A program made the translations under genes and the position numbers. Positions 47,996 through 49,625 of a stretch of DNA of 49,625 nucleotides are shown here, one piece after another; the first letter of the stretch is position 1, and every line of letters starts with the position of its first letter. This DNA comes from an uncultured Alphaproteobacteria bacterium (GTDB taxonomy: Bacteria; Pseudomonadota; Alphaproteobacteria; HIMB59; GCA-002718135). The stretch covers positions 1 through 49,625 of the forward strand of contig CACEMR010000011.1 of assembly GCA_902560725.1 (NCBI GenBank), read 5' to 3'. The notes beneath the pieces were generated by a model, which saw only the letters and a program-made list of their open reading frames with translations, was not told the DNA's origin and did not search any database.

Positions 47996-49625
47996 TTATT
48001 CATCTAAGAATGTTTTTAACTTTCTTGCTCTTGTTGGATGTTTTAGTTTTCTAAGTGCTTTTGCTTCAATTTGTCTAATTCTTTCTCTAGTTACACTAAA
48101 TTGTTGTCCAACTTCTTCTAAGGTATGATCACTATTCATACCAATGCCAAATCTCATTCTTAAAACTCTCTCCTCTCTTGGAGTAAGTGATGATAATATT
48201 CTAGTAGTTGTATCTCTTAATGAACTTTTTACAGCTGCTTCAATAGGAATTAGTGCATTTTTATCTTCTATAAAATCTCCTAATGAGCTATCTTCTTCAT
48301 CTCCGACAGGGGTTTCCAAACTAATTGGTTCTTTTGCAATTTTTAAAACTTTTTTTACCTTATCTAGAGGCATATGTAAGCGATCTGCTAGTTCAGTTGG
48401 TGTTGGCTCTCTACCAATCTCTGACATGATTTGTCTTGTTGTTCTAACAATCTTATTTATTGTTTCTATCATATGTACTGGTATTCTTATTGTTCTTGCC
48501 TGATCTGCAATAGATCTAGTAATTGCTTGTCTTATCCACCAAGTCGCGTATGTAGAAAACTTGTAACCTCTTCTGTATTCAAATTTATCTACAGCTTTCA
48601 TTAAACCTATGTTTCCCTCTTGAATAAGATCAAGAAACTGCAATCCTCTATTTGTATATTTTTTTGCAATAGAAATTACCAATCTTAAATTTGACTCAAT
48701 CATTTCTTTTTTAGCTCTATTTGCTGATCTTTCTCCGTTTTGAACTGTGCTAACTATTCTTCGAAAATCAGGCAATGGCAATTCAGAAGCTAATTGAATT
48801 TCTTTTATTTCTTCAACTAATTTATTTATTTCAATATGATTTCTGTTAATAAATTTTTCCCAATTTTTATCTTTTGTAGATAAAAGATTTTGTATCCAGT
48901 TTTTTTCAAAATTAAAATCTAGATATTGTGAAATGAATTCTTCTCTTTTTACTCCAGAACTAGTTGCCAATCTCAACATTTTTCCTTCTCTTAAAAGAAG
49001 TTTTTTATTTAATTCATATAAAGCTTCCATTAATGCTTCAATAGTAGAAGAATTAAAGTGAACTGCTTTCATCGCTGAAACCATTTCCTTTTGAATTTTT
49101 ATATATTTTTTTTCAAGTGCTAAATAAGTTTTATCATCTTTTTTAGAGGAATTAATTAATTCTGTACTATGTTTTTGAAGTTTTTTGAAAAGTTTTGTTA
49201 TCTCATTAAAATCATTTAAAACTTTAGGTTTTAACTTTTCCTCCATTGCTGCTAATGAAACATTTAGACCTTCTTCTTCCTCTTCCTCTTCTTCAGAATT
49301 TGAATTTCCATCATTATTTAAATTTTCATCTTTTGCTTTGTTATCTTTTTTATCTTCCTTCTCATTTGCTCCTTCAATTAGCTTTAGAGTATCTTCTAGT
49401 TTATTTTCAGATATATCCGACATATCATATGTCGCTTCTAGATCTACTATATCTCTTAAAAGCATTGTTCCATCTTTGATTGAGTCTTTCCAATTAATTA
49501 TTGATCTAATTGTCATAGGACTCTCACATATTGCACCAATCATTTTTTCTCTTCCAGCCTCTATTCTTTTTGCTATCGCAATTTCCCCTTCTCTACTTAA
49601 TAACTCAACAGCACCCATATCACGT
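47996..49625 (-). CDS. rpoD: Housekeeping RNA polymerase sigma factor RpoD, 5' end beyond the window
   Basis: RpoD directs RNA polymerase to most promoters. The frame stays open to the window edge: the codons before the first apparent Met read R-D, giving [14 protein letters not shown], the usual region 1.2 sequence, so about 540 residues are the C-terminal bulk and the N-terminus is missing. Region 2.3-2.4 is [24 protein letters not shown], region 3 starts RIPVHMIE, and region 4.2 contains [27 protein letters not shown]. The non-conserved stretch before region 2 includes a run of eight Glu. The protein ends [14 protein letters not shown]. Confidence 0.97.
   Translation of the reverse strand, partial: RDMGAVELLSREGEIAIAKRIEAGREKMIGAICESPMTIRSIINWKDSIKDGTMLLRDIVDLEATYDMSDISENKLEDTLKLIEGANEKEDKKDNKAKDENLNNDGNSNSEEEEEEEEGLNVSLAAMEEKLKPKVLNDFNEITKLFKKLQKHSTELINSSKKDDKTYLALEKKYIKIQKEMVSAMKAVHFNSSTIEALMEALYELNKKLLLREGKMLRLATSSGVKREEFISQYLDFNFEKNWIQNLLSTKDKNWEKFINRNHIEINKLVEEIKEIQLASELPLPDFRRIVSTVQNGERSANRAKKEMIESNLRLVISIAKKYTNRGLQFLDLIQEGNIGLMKAVDKFEYRRGYKFSTYATWWIRQAITRSIADQARTIRIPVHMIETINKIVRTTRQIMSEIGREPTPTELADRLHMPLDKVKKVLKIAKEPISLETPVGDEEDSSLGDFIEDKNALIPIEAAVKSSLRDTTTRILSSLTPREERVLRMRFGIGMNSDHTLEEVGQQFSVTRERIRQIEAKALRKLKHPTRARKLKTFLDE

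Overview
The window is about 49.6 kb of very AT-rich, gene-dense bacterial DNA from an alphaproteobacterium, most likely a streamlined marine lineage such as Pelagibacterales (SAR11) or HIMB59/AEGEAN-169. The evidence is a circularly permuted two-piece tmRNA gene, an alpha-type SspB next to fumC, the complete dcw order running through ddl-ftsQ-ftsA-ftsZ-lpxC, neighbours such as hflK-hflC-DUF2065-degP-miaA-ilvB-ilvN, Lys/Asn/Ile-rich proteins, and gene junctions of 1-14 nt overlap. The lineage call is inference; I could not run a phylogeny. No insertion sequence, integrase, phage gene or CRISPR array was seen.

Layout, left to right. (1) 1-8829, mostly minus strand: ilvN (cut by the window edge), ilvB, miaA, degP, a DUF2065 gene, hflC and hflK form one tight run. 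The Fe-S carrier gene mrp diverges from it, followed by thyA and folA on the minus strand. (2) 8830-10494, plus strand: a tmRNA gene whose tag is ANDNRLALAA, then a rhodanese, an unrecognised exported protein and SspB. This is a small cluster linking trans-translation with delivery of tagged proteins to ClpXP. (3) gpmA (minus) and fumC (plus). (4) 12548-31121, all minus: the dcw cluster, transcribed mraZ, rsmH, ftsL, ftsI, murE, murF, mraY, murD, ftsW, murG, murC, murB, ddl, ftsQ, ftsA, ftsZ, lpxC. Four ATGGG boxes at exact 10-bp spacing in front of mraZ look like a MraZ operator, and a terminator-like hairpin abuts the lpxC start. (5) RNase P RNA and an AmpD/AmiD-like amidase (minus), then bamD and ligA (plus), uvrD (minus), and mlaA-mlaC (plus).

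(6) 38862-46950, all minus: a sugar uptake and catabolism operon. It holds a solute-binding protein, two permeases, a class II aldolase, two Gfo/Idh/MocA oxidoreductases, an aldo/keto reductase and a xylose-isomerase-like TIM barrel. No ATPase gene is present. Two genes here are frameshifted, each by one base in an A-run: the second permease inside its EAA loop, and the last oxidoreductase 70 codons before its natural end. (7) A CAT-anticodon tRNA (probably tRNA-Ile2), a metallo-beta-lactamase-fold hydrolase, and rpoD, whose 5' end lies beyond the window.

The core of the window makes peptidoglycan precursors and the division machinery, lipid A, outer-membrane assembly and lipid-transport parts, membrane-protein quality control, and one housekeeping sigma factor. 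The sugar operon beside the tRNA gene is the only clearly accessory segment. The places most worth a second look are the tmRNA-sspB cluster, the mraZ operator, the ftsZ/lpxC hairpin, the frameshifted sugar operon, and the apparent inversion of the dcw block relative to bamD-ligA.
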